DNA of 64,000 nt from Enchytraeus crypticus (lineage: Eukaryota; Annelida; Clitellata; Enchytraeida; Enchytraeidae): positions 690,001 through 754,000 of the forward strand of contig CAJHZI010000430.1 of assembly GCA_905160935.1 (NCBI GenBank), in the 5' to 3' direction. A model generated the notes under the pieces. It had not been told where the DNA came from. It did no database searches and saw nothing but the letters and a program-made list of their open reading frames with translations. Position 1 is the first letter of the stretch; each line of letters opens with the position of its first letter. Positions 53,774 through 64,000 of the stretch are shown in pieces. A program made the translations under genes and the position numbers.

Positions 53774-53964
53774 TGACAGATCTTGAGATGAATTGAACTC
53801 TCGTGGGTTCGATTCCCGGCCGCGCTCATCTGAGATTAAAATCTCGGACATTCACTGGACTGGTTACACGGAAAATGAACTTAGTTATCCAACGGTTTAA
53901 ATATGCGATGTTAAAAATGCTAAATGTCAACATGGTTTATCATTTCACTATAAGCATGTCTTTA
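53774..53964 (+). mobile_element. SINE-2 copy
   Basis: B box GGTTCGATTCCCGGCCGCGC and body present; the A-box head is lost. Confidence 0.87.
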
Positions 53965-54439
53965 TAATAGACCACTTACATCTGTCGGATTCAATTCCAT
54001 TAGCCGAACCTATCAATAGGCTTCGAAATAGACTTCATCAACACTCCGTGAAAATTTAAATGATTTCAGGAAAGCTTTGAGATTCGCTGTACAGTATTTA
54101 TCAGTTATATAGACTAAACTAAATGATCATAGGCTCTCATAGATATAAGTTGTTTAAGTTTGAAGAAGAACTGGACTAACGAAAGATGGTAGCAGTTCTG
54201 GTAAATCCTAGAGTTTAATCATTTTAAAAAGACGCGCTATGATCATTGTTGTGTGAAATGAATCTTTAAACTTTTCATTTAGTTTTACTGTAGTACTCGT
54301 TTACAACAGTGTGAGATTCTGCAGCTGCAGCTATACTATTTGTCGAGTCGCCACCGTTTGCACCAGCCGCACCCGGGCATATAATATCCATGATGATGTT
54401 GGTGTCGTGTGCAATCTTGAGCCTTAGCGTAAACACGTA

Positions 54440-54900
54440 GTTGATCAGCTGCTACCCTGCTGTTCTATAGCTGATCAGTTGCTACCCAGCTGCTCTCTAG
54501 CTGATCAGCTGCTACCAAGCTGCTTCATAGCTGATCATCATCAGCTGCCACCCAGCTGATCAGCTGCTACCTAGCTGCTTCATAGATGATCACCATTATC
54601 ATCAGCTGCTACCCAGTTGATACCAGCTGCTTTGTAGCTTATCATCTGCTACCCAGCTACTCTCTAGCTTATCAGTTCTGCCAGTCCAACTGCTTCCTAT
54701 GGCTTATCAGTTGCTACCCAGCTGCTGCCTGGCTTATCAGTTGCTACCTAGCTGTTGCCTAGCTTATCAGTTGCTACCCAGCTGCTGCCTAGCTTATCAG
54801 TTGCTACCTAGCTGCTGCCTAGCTTATCAGCTCTCACACAGCTGCTTTCAAGCTAACCATCTGCTACTGCAGCTTCTTCTTTATCACTTGTTACTACAGC
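54440..54900. repeat. 30-bp minisatellite (CAGCTGCTACC/CTTATCAG)
   Basis: About 15 imperfect copies of GCTTATCAGTTGCTACCCAG plus CTGCTGCCTA. The AYQLLPSCCL open frame is a by-product. Confidence 0.93.
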
Positions 54901-55184
54901 TTATCATTAAGTTATCAGCATCTGCTAGATATACAGCTTATCATATGCTATCGGCACCTGTTACATACAGCTTATCACGAGTTTTCAGCATCTGCTCTGC
55001 TGTTTTCTCAACATTTCTTTTCACAACAAGGAGCACTTGTCAATTCTTACATGTGTCTATTGTTTGATCAACATATAATAATTACCTTCAACTCCTGAGA
55101 TCTTTTAATCTTTTATTTATTTAACTTTACGTATTTACACATTTGATGTTTTATTGCTTTGTCTGTTCTCGTTATGACAATTAG

Positions 55185-56277
55185 GACCTGGTACAATTCC
55201 TCATCCATACATTGTAAGTCTACTCCTGGCCCTATTTCTAAAAGTAGAGATCTAAACTGCATTAAAAAACACCCGAAACATGCATTAAGAAAGGAATTTA
55301 AAACGTTAACACGATCGGGCGGATTAATTTGTTACTTTGCGTTTGAGAAGATTCAAAATCCAAAATGTATAGAATTAGGTAGACCTACGTAATTAAAAAT
55401 GAACACTAATAAAACTCAATTAGTCTCTCTGATGGTAGCTCGAAGATGTCGAGTTGCATTGAACAAAAGCCCTGGGCTTCTTAATTTTTACAGTAAATTC
55501 ACTACAACTACCTACCAACATCATATTATCTAAATTGAAGTTTGATATCCCTTGAAGAAATTTCTTATATACATGTTAGAGCCTATTTCATAGGCTTAGC
55601 TTCTTTTGGCCATCTTTAAACCATTATATTTATTAATTGATTGATTGATTAATCGATTGATTGATTAATCGATCAATTTTTTGATTGATTGATTCGTTAA
55701 CTGATTGATTGATTGATTAATTGATTAATGAATTTATTGATTAATTGATTGATTGATTTACTTATTTATTTATTTATTTATTTATTTAATTCATTGATTT
55801 GTAAATCTTATTTATAAACGCAGCAAACTATAGTCGAAGATGCAAGAGGTGCATACATCATAGAGATGGTAAGTTGTCAGTTGTTACACAAATTATTCAA
55901 GCAGAAATCCAGCAACAACAACAAAACAGCAGCAGCTGAGGTCTACGTGCTTCAAGTCTACATTCGACGCCCCTGTCATCGCCTCCAGGTGAGATAGGGT
56001 AGCAATGAAGTGGGTACCCTGTTACCATTATCTTGCTGTTGTTGTTGTTCATTTAGACATTGCCAAACGCAATGATGACAACGATTTCCTCACGCTATAT
56101 ATCCGAGCAGAGAAGAAAGTTTATATTACAACCTCCCCGTCGCTGACAGAGCCTATGGAGTCACTAAACCCACGTACATCGTTGATTGTCAATAATAATG
56201 TGCAAGGTGACAGTTTATTAAATCAAGTTCTACTGGAATTATGCGCCTGTGTTAAGTATATGCGTAGTGTCGCCTGA
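55185..56277 (+). CDS. Tentative four-exon chain, unknown protein
   Basis: Four segments have acceptor and donor sites and one shared open frame: 55185-55213, 55824-55868, 55941-55988 and 56057-56277 (TGA). Joined, they read TWYNSSSIHS, NYSRRCKRCIHHRDG, LRASSLHSTPLSSPP, then NDDNDFLTLYIRAEKKVYIT and LLNQVLLELCACVKYMRSVA. I recognise no family. The longest exon is 221 nt and not low-complexity. The other three are short, and donor/acceptor pairs of this quality arise by chance, so only the last exon has real weight. The frame could begin upstream, near 55159. Tandem repeats lie on both sides. Confidence 0.3.
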
Positions 56278-56394
56278 TTTATTGTCGACTTCGTGAAAAC
56301 TCGTTTATTTACGAGGAGGAAATGTTGTAAACAAGTTGTTAACACTTAAGTGTACGTGTACCCAGCAGGGATACAATGAGTCATGGCTGACCTA

Positions 56395-56615
56395 ATAGCC
56401 CTAGTAGATAAGTCAGTGGGGCAGTTAGTGGCCCAATAGTTTGAGCACAGATAGCGTGGCAGTTAGTGGCCCTATAGCTTGAACACAGCTAGTGGGGCAG
56501 CTAGTGGCCCTATAGCTAGGACACAGCTAGCGGGGCAGTTACTGGCCGTATAGCTTGGGTACAGGTAGCGTGGCAGTTAGTGGCACAATAGCTTGGACAC
56601 AGGTAGTGGGGCAAT
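56395..56615. repeat. 38-bp minisatellite (GGGGCAGTTAGTGGCCCTAT)
   Basis: Five to six imperfect copies also containing AGCTTGAACACAGCTAG. Confidence 0.92.
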
Positions 56616-56759
56616 ATTCTCTCTTTTCAGAATCTATAGTTGTCAGAGATGACTGTAAAGTCAACTTAACCGTTGACCCTTGAGAAGAATTGGTACAGTA
56701 ACTATCCATAGGCCTACGTACATTAGTGTACAGTATAAATTATAGCCGCATGTATACAA

Positions 56760-57200
56760 CCAAACGTGTAGTTTTATACGTCTAGGCGTGTAGTTGTTTA
56801 TGTCTATACGTGTAGTTGTATACGTCTATACGTTGTATACGTCTATACGTGTGCTTGTATACTTCTATACGTGTAGTTGTATACGTCTATACGTGTAGTT
56901 GTATACGTCTATACGTGTAGTTGTATACGTCTATACGTGTAGTTTTATACGTCTATACGTGTACTTGTATACTTCTATACGTGTAGTTGTAAACGTCTAT
57001 ACGTGTAGTTGTTTACGTCCATACGTGTGCTTGTATACGTGTATGCGTGTGCTTGTATACGTCTATATTTGTAGTTGTATACGTCTATACGTGTACTTGT
57101 ATAGTCTATACGTGTACTTGTATAGTCTATACGTGTAGTTGTATACGTCTATACGTGTAGTTTTATACGTCTATGCGTGTACTTGTATACCTCTAGGCTC
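56760..57200. repeat. 22-bp minisatellite (GTATACGTCTATACGTGTAGTT)
   Basis: About 20 copies with the core TATACGTCTATACGTGTA; rich in TACGTA-like near-palindromes. Confidence 0.95.
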
Positions 57201-57353
57201 TAGGTACACAGATATCCCTAGTAAATAACAAGTTGTCTCTTCTACGAATTTTCATGGGAACTTATGACACTGTTAACAGATGCTCAGATACGGTTGTTTG
57301 AAGTTATCTAAGTCAGGCCTCGGTCTATATAGATCCGCTGCAGTATGCAGCCC

Positions 57354-57384
57354 TGAATAGAGGCATTATCCATGCCTCTATTCA
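57354..57384. repeat. Perfect 13-bp stem, 5-nt loop
   Basis: TGAATAGAGGCAT, loop TATCC, ATGCCTCTATTCA. Function unknown. Confidence 0.85.
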
Positions 57385-57429
57385 GTCCAATAAAAACAGC
57401 CGATTAGCTTGCTATATCACACATAATAT

Positions 57430-57605
57430 TATTATTATTAGGCTACTACTATTATATTATTATTATTGTTTTATAGCCTCTTAGCTTGTTATATTTACTA
57501 TTACTATAATATTATTGTTATTGTTTTATAGCCTCTTAGCTTGTTATATTTACTACTACTATAATATTATTATTATTGTTTTATTGCCTATTAGCTTGTT
57601 ATATT
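57430..57605. repeat. About 64-bp tandem repeat, three copies
   Basis: GCCTCTTAGCTTGTTATATT followed by TACTATTAC..ATTATTATTGTT, repeated. Confidence 0.85.
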
Positions 57606-57904
57606 ATTTTTATGACCAGTTCTTGCTATAGATTGCATTGCTGCTTGACTAATAAGTAGTAATAATTAAAAATTGCGTAGTTTGCTAATCGATGAAACCC
57701 ATTTGCTACTACTGCCTCGTTTGTCTTGAAATAAAATAATAAATAATTAACGATAGACTTACACATTCAACAGATGACGCCACACTGACGAGATAACGAA
57801 CAAGACACCATCTGGTGCATGACTCAATATCGTAGCAACTTGCTTACGACCAACTGATCTCCTGACTGATAGACTGAATTTGAATAACTGAATGAATGAT
57901 TGAG

Positions 57905-58510
57905 AGAGAGAGAGAGAGAGATGTGTTTATTTCAGCATCAACACCAAATCACTGACAAATACAAGTAGAAATAAACATCCAAGAGAAATAAAATAAAATA
58001 AAAATTCCCAGAAACACAGGGTTTCAAACAGTCTGTAGAAACCAGAACAACGGCCGTCAGGGAAGATGATGCACATCTTATCTAGCTGACCACCGTCTAC
58101 AACTATATTAATGTCATGTATAATGCAACATCAACTGAAATACACACTTTAGCTAAGTAACAATTCTAGCTGGACATTAACACACAAAAAACGAAAGTTT
58201 AGAAATTTACAAACCATCAAATAATAAATATTTGTAACGTTTAGTGAATTCAGCTAGGGACCTCGAACTGCGGATATCAGGAGGTATTTGTTTCCAAGAA
58301 TTGATATACTTACAAACATAAGATTTAAAAAATTCTGAGGTTGTTCTAGAACACAAATAATTAGTCTCGGAGAGCCTTGTATTATACACAAACGAGTTCT
58401 GATTATCAATAAAAATACATTTCATGGATACTGACATAGTCAGATCGGGGAAATTAATACATTTAAAAACAAGTTTACCAGTAATTGGAATAACTGAAAA
58501 ATTGGTAATA
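57905..58510 (-). mobile_element. LINE-B, 3' fragment with GA tail
   Basis: Minus strand encodes KCIFIDNQNSFVYNTRLSET, FFKSYVCKYINSWKQIP and RSLAEFTKRYKYLLF, matching the end of the copy at 3001-3935 (YDTRLSNTNY, FFKSYIYDCSFEWNKIP). The 3' end has AAATAAACACATCTCTCTC. Confidence 0.85.
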
Positions 58511-58514
58511 CATT

Positions 58515-58880
58515 ATAAATGATTGATTGATGGGTTAAATTAATGAATTCATTATATGACATATTGATTTACTAATTTATTCATTGAGTAAATGATTGAG
58601 CAATGATTTGTACATTGATTTACGTATTAATTTATATATTGATTTATAGATTTAGCCATTTATTGATTTATTAATTGATTGATTGAGCGATTGAGTGAAT
58701 ATGAATCGATCGATAGATCGATCGATTCATTCATCCACCCTTCCATCTACTCAGCCATTCGTTCGTTCACCCATTCATTCATTTCTTCATTCATTCATTC
58801 ATTTATTTACTTATTTATTCATTCATTCATTCAGTCATGCATTCATGCATTCATTCATTCATCCACCCATTCATTCTCTC
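58515..58880. repeat. (TTGA)n then (ATTC)n tetranucleotide tracts
   Basis: Irregular TTGATTTA/TTGATTGATTG then CATTCATTCATTCATTC. A short SINE-like head (AGCACAGTGGTTGGTCGTCT) follows at 58887-58906. Confidence 0.92.
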
Positions 58881-59004
58881 CAGCACTTGTAGCACAGTGG
58901 TTGGTCGTCTAGACAGCTGGACTGACTTACAAGAGAAAATAGTTACAGGATCTCCTGAGATATCCTGCTGAGAGTCCCAGGACTATAGGACTTCCTCTAA
59001 ACTA

Positions 59005-59020
59005 TATATATACATGTATA

Positions 59021-59111
<91 letters not shown>

Positions 59112-59185
59112 CATATATAGGCCTATATATACATATATATATATATACACACTATACACACTATAACTATATATATACATGTATA

Positions 59186-59252
<67 letters not shown>

Positions 59253-59310
59253 TAGGCCTATATATATACATATATATATATATACACACTATACACACTA
59301 TATATATATA
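59005..59310. repeat. (TA)n tract with a duplicated segment
   Basis: Two blocks with TATATAGGCCTATATATACA and CACACTATACACACTATA separated by pure TA. The flank 59345-59820 holds no gene. Confidence 0.95.
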
Positions 59311-59874
59311 TAGACGTATATTTCTCTCTCTCTCTTTCTCTCTCTAGACTTGTTGAGTTATTCTATACTACAGTTAAAAGTACCTTAATATTTTGTCTAT
59401 AGTGCGCTCTACTGACAAATTTCTGCTAAGGTTTAATTTACTTGACCCACTATGGACTTCAATAGATATTATTTAATATAGTATTATACAGATGCTATAA
59501 ATAAAGGTGTCCATGGCCCATACTAAATCACTCGAAATTCTACATTGTACAACTCGAGTCAAATGGGGGGCATTGATCCCCTGCCCATCTCAAATTACCC
59601 CCCCCCCCCCGCTCCGGCCTTGTCGCCCAGTTGACTAGAATGTTGTGTAACAGCAGGGGTCGGGTTGTTAGAAGAGTTGAAGTCTGCGCAACACTTGATC
59701 AAACAGTTTCCTGTGGAAAATTAAGCATCTGATGTTTACACAGGAAAAAATGGGTGTTAAGTTCTTGTTGTAAAGTCCTGTTACATCAGCTTTACTTCCT
59801 GAATTAAAGCGGTAATCAAAATATATTTCATACCGTCGTGATAATAATAATGATAATGATAGTAGTAGTAGTAC

Positions 59875-59908
<34 letters not shown>

Positions 59909-60030
59909 TTTAATAATACTAATAATAAATAATAATAATAATAAAAGGTTTATTATAGTAATATTATTATTATGTTTAAAATATTTTTTTGAGGGATATT
60001 ATTATTATATTGCATATTACTATTATTATT

Positions 60031-60059
<29 letters not shown>

Positions 60060-60067
<8 letters not shown>

Positions 60068-62025
60068 GCGCAAATACCTTCGCCCTAACCAGGCTCTCAG
60101 ACTATCTTCAATCACTTCAGGTAGGTGTGGGGGTGAAAGGAGGTTGTGAAGCAGCTGTGCATGCCACCCGCCGTTTCATTAGCAGCATGCCAGATGATTG
60201 GGTGGTGGCGAAACTTGATTTCTGCAACGCCTGTAACTCCCTGAAAAGAGACTCCATGCTGGAGGCAGTAGATGCTTCATTACCTGAACTGGGCCCTTTC
60301 TGTCGCCTATCCTATGGAGATCCAACGCACTACGTTTTGGTGATAAGGTGATCATGTCTTGTGAGGGTGTACAGCAGGGTGACCCGTTGGGCCCTCTTCT
60401 GTTCAGTTTGACAATACACCACCTACTCCAGTCACTATCCTCTGCGCTGAAAATAGGCTACTTGGACGACATTACGGTGGGCGGGGATGAGGCTACTGTG
60501 GAGGATGACATATCTAGGCTGATGGTTGTGGGTAAGGCTGTAGGGCTAAGTCTTAACATTCAGAAATGTGAGCTGATTAGCACTCGCTCTGACAGTAACT
60601 TTCCTGTCATCAACTCATTCACTCATGTGAAAACCGTTGAAGCCAGCCTTCTCGGAGCTCCACTGTTGACAGGTCAGGCTATGGAAGTGGTCCTCAACAC
60701 CCAGTGCTCGAACCTAGAGAGAGCCTCCAGCCTGTTAAAGCTCATCTCCTCGCACGATGCTTTAACAATATTGCGAAGCTGCGTTGGATCATCAAAACTG
60801 ATATATATCTTGCGGGCTTCTCCATGTGCGGGCCATCCAATGTTGCAGTCTTTCGATTTAATCCTGCGAAAGTCCCTAAGTGACATCGTTAACGTTAATA
60901 TTAACGACGGTCAGTGGATCCAAGCAAGTCTGCCCATTTGCTATGGAGGGCTAGGTATTCGTTCTGTCTCGTCGCTGGCACCTTCTGCCTTTTTGGCTTC
61001 TGCCGCGGGGACAAGCGCTTTACAGGACTCGATCCTTTCATGCTCTCCTCAGTTCACCGATGTAGAGGTAGCCAGGGTTCAAAGCATTTGGTCTGCTCTA
61101 TCACTATCGGAAGCGCCTAATGGAATGGTGTCTAAGTCCATGAAGGCTTGGGACTCCAAAATCTCTGGCATTGCGCACTCGGAACTCCTCGCGAAGGCGT
61201 TAATCCCACAAGAAAAGGCCCGGCTGCTTGCTGTTTCTACTCTTCATAGTGGTGACTGGTTGAAAGCCTTGCCTTTATCTTCCTGTGGCCTCCGCCTGGA
61301 TGACGAGGCAGTGAGAGTAGCGGTTGGTCTTCGGCTGGGCTCTACGCTTTGTGAGCCACACAACTGTGTCTGTGGAGCATCGGTTAATGCTCTGGGCACT
61401 CACGGCCTTTCGTGCATGCGGAGCGCTGGCAGAATCGGCAGACACCAGTATCTGAATGATCTGGTATGGCGTGCTCTAGCTCGCGCAAAATATTCCGGCC
61501 ATAGAGAAGTCCCAGGGATTGAGCCGCTCGGATGGGAAACGACCGGACGGTGTATCTCAAATTCCTTGGGTAGAAGGCAAGTGTATCAGCTGAGATGTCA
61601 CTGTGACAGACACATTCTCAGCAAGCAATCTCAGCCTTTCATGCGCTACTGCTGGCTCAGCTGCTGAAGCCGCTGCCAATAGGAAGACACTTAAATATGC
61701 CGCAGTCTCTAGCATCTACATCTTCCTGCCAATTGCTTTTGAGACATTGGGCCCCATCAACTCTGCCGCGTCTGAATCCTTAAACGAATAAGGCAGGAGA
61801 ACCAGTGCCATTACAGGCGACCAGCGTGAAAAAACCTTTCTATGGCAGCGCCTATCTATCGCACCACAGCGTTTTAATGCTGTATGCATTCGTGGCACAT
61901 TGGCGAATGCGGCCTCCCAGAGCGTAGAGGAACTATTTTAAATATTTTTTCATCTTTCTTTTAATTAAATAAAGTCTTTTTTATCTTATATTTTAGCCCA
62001 GGGCCTTATACAGCCCAGGGCAATT
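60060..62025 (+). mobile_element. LINE-C: RT with restriction-like endonuclease end
   Basis: 5'-truncated at an AAT tract. Open stretches to 60351 and 60348-61667 encode RT motifs: WVVAKLDFCNACNSL, EGVQQGDPLGPLLFSLTIH and the catalytic IGYLDDITVGG, then PSAFLASAAGT and a zinc-knuckle-like CVCGASVNALGTHGLSC with RIGRHQYLNDLVWRAL. Another frame continues with SDGKRPDG and, at 61603-61791, TDTFSASNLSLSCATAGSAA: the PD-(D/E)XK-type endonuclease end known from R2/NeSL-like elements. At least two frame changes are visible, so this copy is dead. The 3' end has a direct repeat of AGCCCAGGGC and recurs alone at 28388-28455. The clade is inferred from domain order only. Confidence 0.85.
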
Positions 62026-62611
62026 TTTAAAAATTATAATAGTAACAATATGATTTTATTATTATTACTATTTTTATTTCTTTATTCTATTATTTTTATT
62101 ATTATTAGGCCTATCATTATTAATTTGTTGCAATAGTGTAACAACAGAGGTAAGTATACTGTAGTGTGTTTAACGTCAACTTCAGAAGTTCCTATGTAGA
62201 CACAAACCCATAACAAATGGCTTCATATCTTCAACTGACTGAGAAATTGTCAATTCTATGTTTTAACAACAGATAATCGCTTTTGTCATTATAAGTGTTT
62301 AGTTCGTGTCAACATTGTGGTATTAACTGTTCGTGATTATTGTAGAAAATGGTTGGCAAGTCGAGAACGATAGACAAACTTTGAACGATCGAGATGCTCG
62401 CATTCTTGTCACACTCGCGAATGTTTGCTCTCAAATGAACTCCGGGTCCAGTACACACATGCTTATAGACCAGTGTTAGAATGCTCGTGTTAAATCACGG
62501 CAGGTCGGCTAATCATTGCTATGTATGACTGGTAGGCTTCTTGTAGTCTCGCTTAGGTCTGGGCGGGTCTAAGAGCCTCTTGTGGACTTATTTGATCAAC
62601 TTAAGAGTACT

Positions 62612-63052
62612 GATGTCTCAATATCGTCATGAAGTTTTAAATTACAGATCCTTAGGTGAATTGAACCCTCGTGGAAGAATTGGAACTAGGTATGGGAAAT
62701 AAATATATTTTAATTAAACAATATAATAAAGATATAAAACAAATAGACACTAAATATAACCTAGCACAGAGTGATGTGTATGATCTTGTCCAGGACCGGT
62801 ATCAGTGGAGACAGAAGGTAAAAGAGGCTGCTCTGGAGTCCACGAAGTGACGGCAAGCAGAGAAAAGAAGAAGAAGAAGAACCCTCGTGGGTTCGAATCC
62901 CAGCCGCGCTGATCTGATAGTAAAATCTCGGACATTCACTGGACTGGTTATACGGAAAATGGTCTAAATTGCCTAAAGGTTTAAACATGTGGTTTTAAAA
63001 AGTGATAGATACCAACGTAGTTGGTCATTTCACTATAATGCCTATTTACTTT
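62612..63052 (+). mobile_element. SINE-2 copy split by a LINE insertion
   Basis: The head stops at AATTGAACCCTCGTGG and resumes at GAACCCTCGTGGGTTCGAAT. The B box, body and CACTATAATG end are complete. Confidence 0.93.
62675..62878 (+). mobile_element. 5'-truncated LINE end inserted in SINE-2
   Basis: 204 bp flanked by the 12-bp repeat GAACCCTCGTGG (62663-62674 and 62879-62890). It encodes NLAQSDVYDLVQDRYQWRQK and EAALESTK then a stop, the usual C-terminus of an RT-bearing LINE, followed by an (AAG)n tail. Confidence 0.88.
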
Positions 63053-63074
63053 TTTTATTTTGATTCCTTATAGT

Positions 63075-63300
63075 ATATCATAGTGTATGATCATCCAAGA
63101 TGGTATCTGTTACTCTCAGTACCACATGTTTAAACTGCCAGCAACAGTTTATAATCACAGTTCATTTTACCGGTCCAGTGCTATTCATGATTTGTGGTCA
63201 GGTGTAAGATTGACCGAGAATTGATAGTTGGACTTCAAGCATACCCATTTAATTGTCCTAACGCATCCTGACGTCTACATACTGAGCTATTGATCCATTC
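63075..63300 (-). mobile_element. Diverged SINE-2 relative
   Basis: TACCACATGTTTAAACTGCC and TTACCGGTCCAGTG match SINE-2, but the tRNA-like half is different. Similar sequence at 40760-40880 suggests a subfamily. Confidence 0.5.
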
Positions 63301-63647
63301 TGTTCAATATCTAACGCTAGTTCCTGACATCATTCGTGTATTAGGAAACGAACGATAAACCTTTATTATTAAATATTAGTAGTAGTGTCTAAAGAAGAGT
63401 GGAGGCATTATTTACCATGGACCTGCCAGTAGGCACTACACTGAGATTGAGTAGCTGATCAATTGTGTTTAACGTCTGTGTTTCTGTGTGAAATCTCGAG
63501 TAGACGCTACGAGGAACTGAACAGACAACCTCTGACTTAGCAGACAAGTTCTCTACTGATCTGTCACGGAACTGCTACTCTAACCCAGTTAGTTTAGTCT
63601 CTACTGGCACACACACAGACTGCATTGTCTGCTGAACTAACAGCAGA

Positions 63648-63735
63648 ATGGGGGTTTTGCTAGGGATTAGTGGGTTTGTGGCGGGGATTAATGGGTTTGT
63701 GGTGGGGATTAATGGGTTTGTGATGGGGATTAAGA
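63648..63735. repeat. 21-bp minisatellite (GGGATTAATGGGTTTGTGGTG)
   Basis: Four copies. A LINE-A-like terminus (CCATGGACCTGCCAGTAGGC) precedes it at 63415-63450. Confidence 0.9.
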
Positions 63736-63820
63736 GGGGTTTAAGAACTGGTTTATCGGAGAGTCACGATTAGTCATCACGACGTGGGTGGCTCAGAAAT
63801 CACACGACGAAATGTATAAA

Positions 63821-63953
63821 AGCTAAACAAGCTAAGGTTAACCTCAGTTTCCTCACTCGAAAGCGATGTCAGTGACGGACGAGCCCAGGATTTGAACCCG
63901 CACCATCAGATACGCGGTCGAGTATCTTACCGATTTCGCCACTGGCTCCAGCC
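63821..63953 (-). mobile_element. SINE-1 copy
   Basis: AGCTAAACAAGCTAAGGTTA left end, B box GGATTTGAACCC, GCCACTGGCTCCAGCC right end. Confidence 0.92.
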
Positions 63954-64000
63954 AATGGCGAATAATGGAATAATAGAAGTATTAATATGTTCTCTAGAAG

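Noticed and set aside
54335-54430. Possible exon reading CEILQLQLYYLSSRHRL
   Set aside because: Short, no partner exon in phase, beside a CAGCTG-rich minisatellite.
56640-56685. Possible terminal exon SIVVRDDCKVNLTVDP
   Set aside because: Good acceptor but only 16 codons and no upstream exon that joins it convincingly.

Overview
The window looks like nuclear DNA of an invertebrate bilaterian, plausibly a marine lophotrochozoan; I cannot name the species. Genes are small exons with GT-AG introns, scattered through AT-rich DNA full of tandem repeats, tRNA-derived SINEs and non-LTR retrotransposons (LINEs). I saw no bacterial operons, CRISPR arrays, LTR elements or virus-like elements.

Host genes. 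(1) 265-571 (-): first coding exon of a membrane protein that ends at the start of a possible P-loop; SRP-receptor-beta-like is one guess, and the gene runs off the left edge. (2) 4654-13081 (-) and 20396-37716 (-): two tandem paralogues of an SH3BP2 (3BP2)-like adaptor, each with a matching first exon, PH-domain exons, a DSGFDS exon and a long proline-rich exon. I found no SH2 exon in either. (3) 43183-50379 (+): a six-exon CUSTOS (C12orf43) orthologue of 344 aa with a LINE in intron 1. (4) 51553-52644 (-): a three-exon metallothionein of 68 aa with 18 cysteines. (5) 55185-56277 (+): a tentative four-exon chain of unknown function.

The adaptor pair comes from a segmental duplication. The 5' flanks, exon order and several minisatellites are shared: a 46-bp array in the PH-side intron, an ATGGAAGG array beside the DSGFDS exon, and a TACATTAGATGA array and a GGTTGATTTATG array 3' of the gene. 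Copy B is about twice as long because its introns gained repeats.

Mobile DNA. SINE-1 (B box GGTTCAAATCC) has about 14 copies and SINE-2 (B box GGTTCGAATCC) eight clear copies. LINE-A is seen as 3' fragments encoding GCETWTLRKED. LINE-B has an APE endonuclease and RT, with its longest copy at 43.4-46.9 kb. LINE-C at 60.1-62.0 kb has an RT with YLDD and a restriction-like endonuclease end. Many TC/GA and TTGA microsatellites sit exactly at retroposon 3' ends, so much of the simple-sequence DNA probably began as retroposon tails.

No wholly new biological system is evident. The best leads are the adaptor duplication, the unusual metallothionein, a repeated splice acceptor at CUSTOS exon 6, a templated fold-back in a SINE, and a LINE-in-SINE nesting with a 12-bp target duplication.
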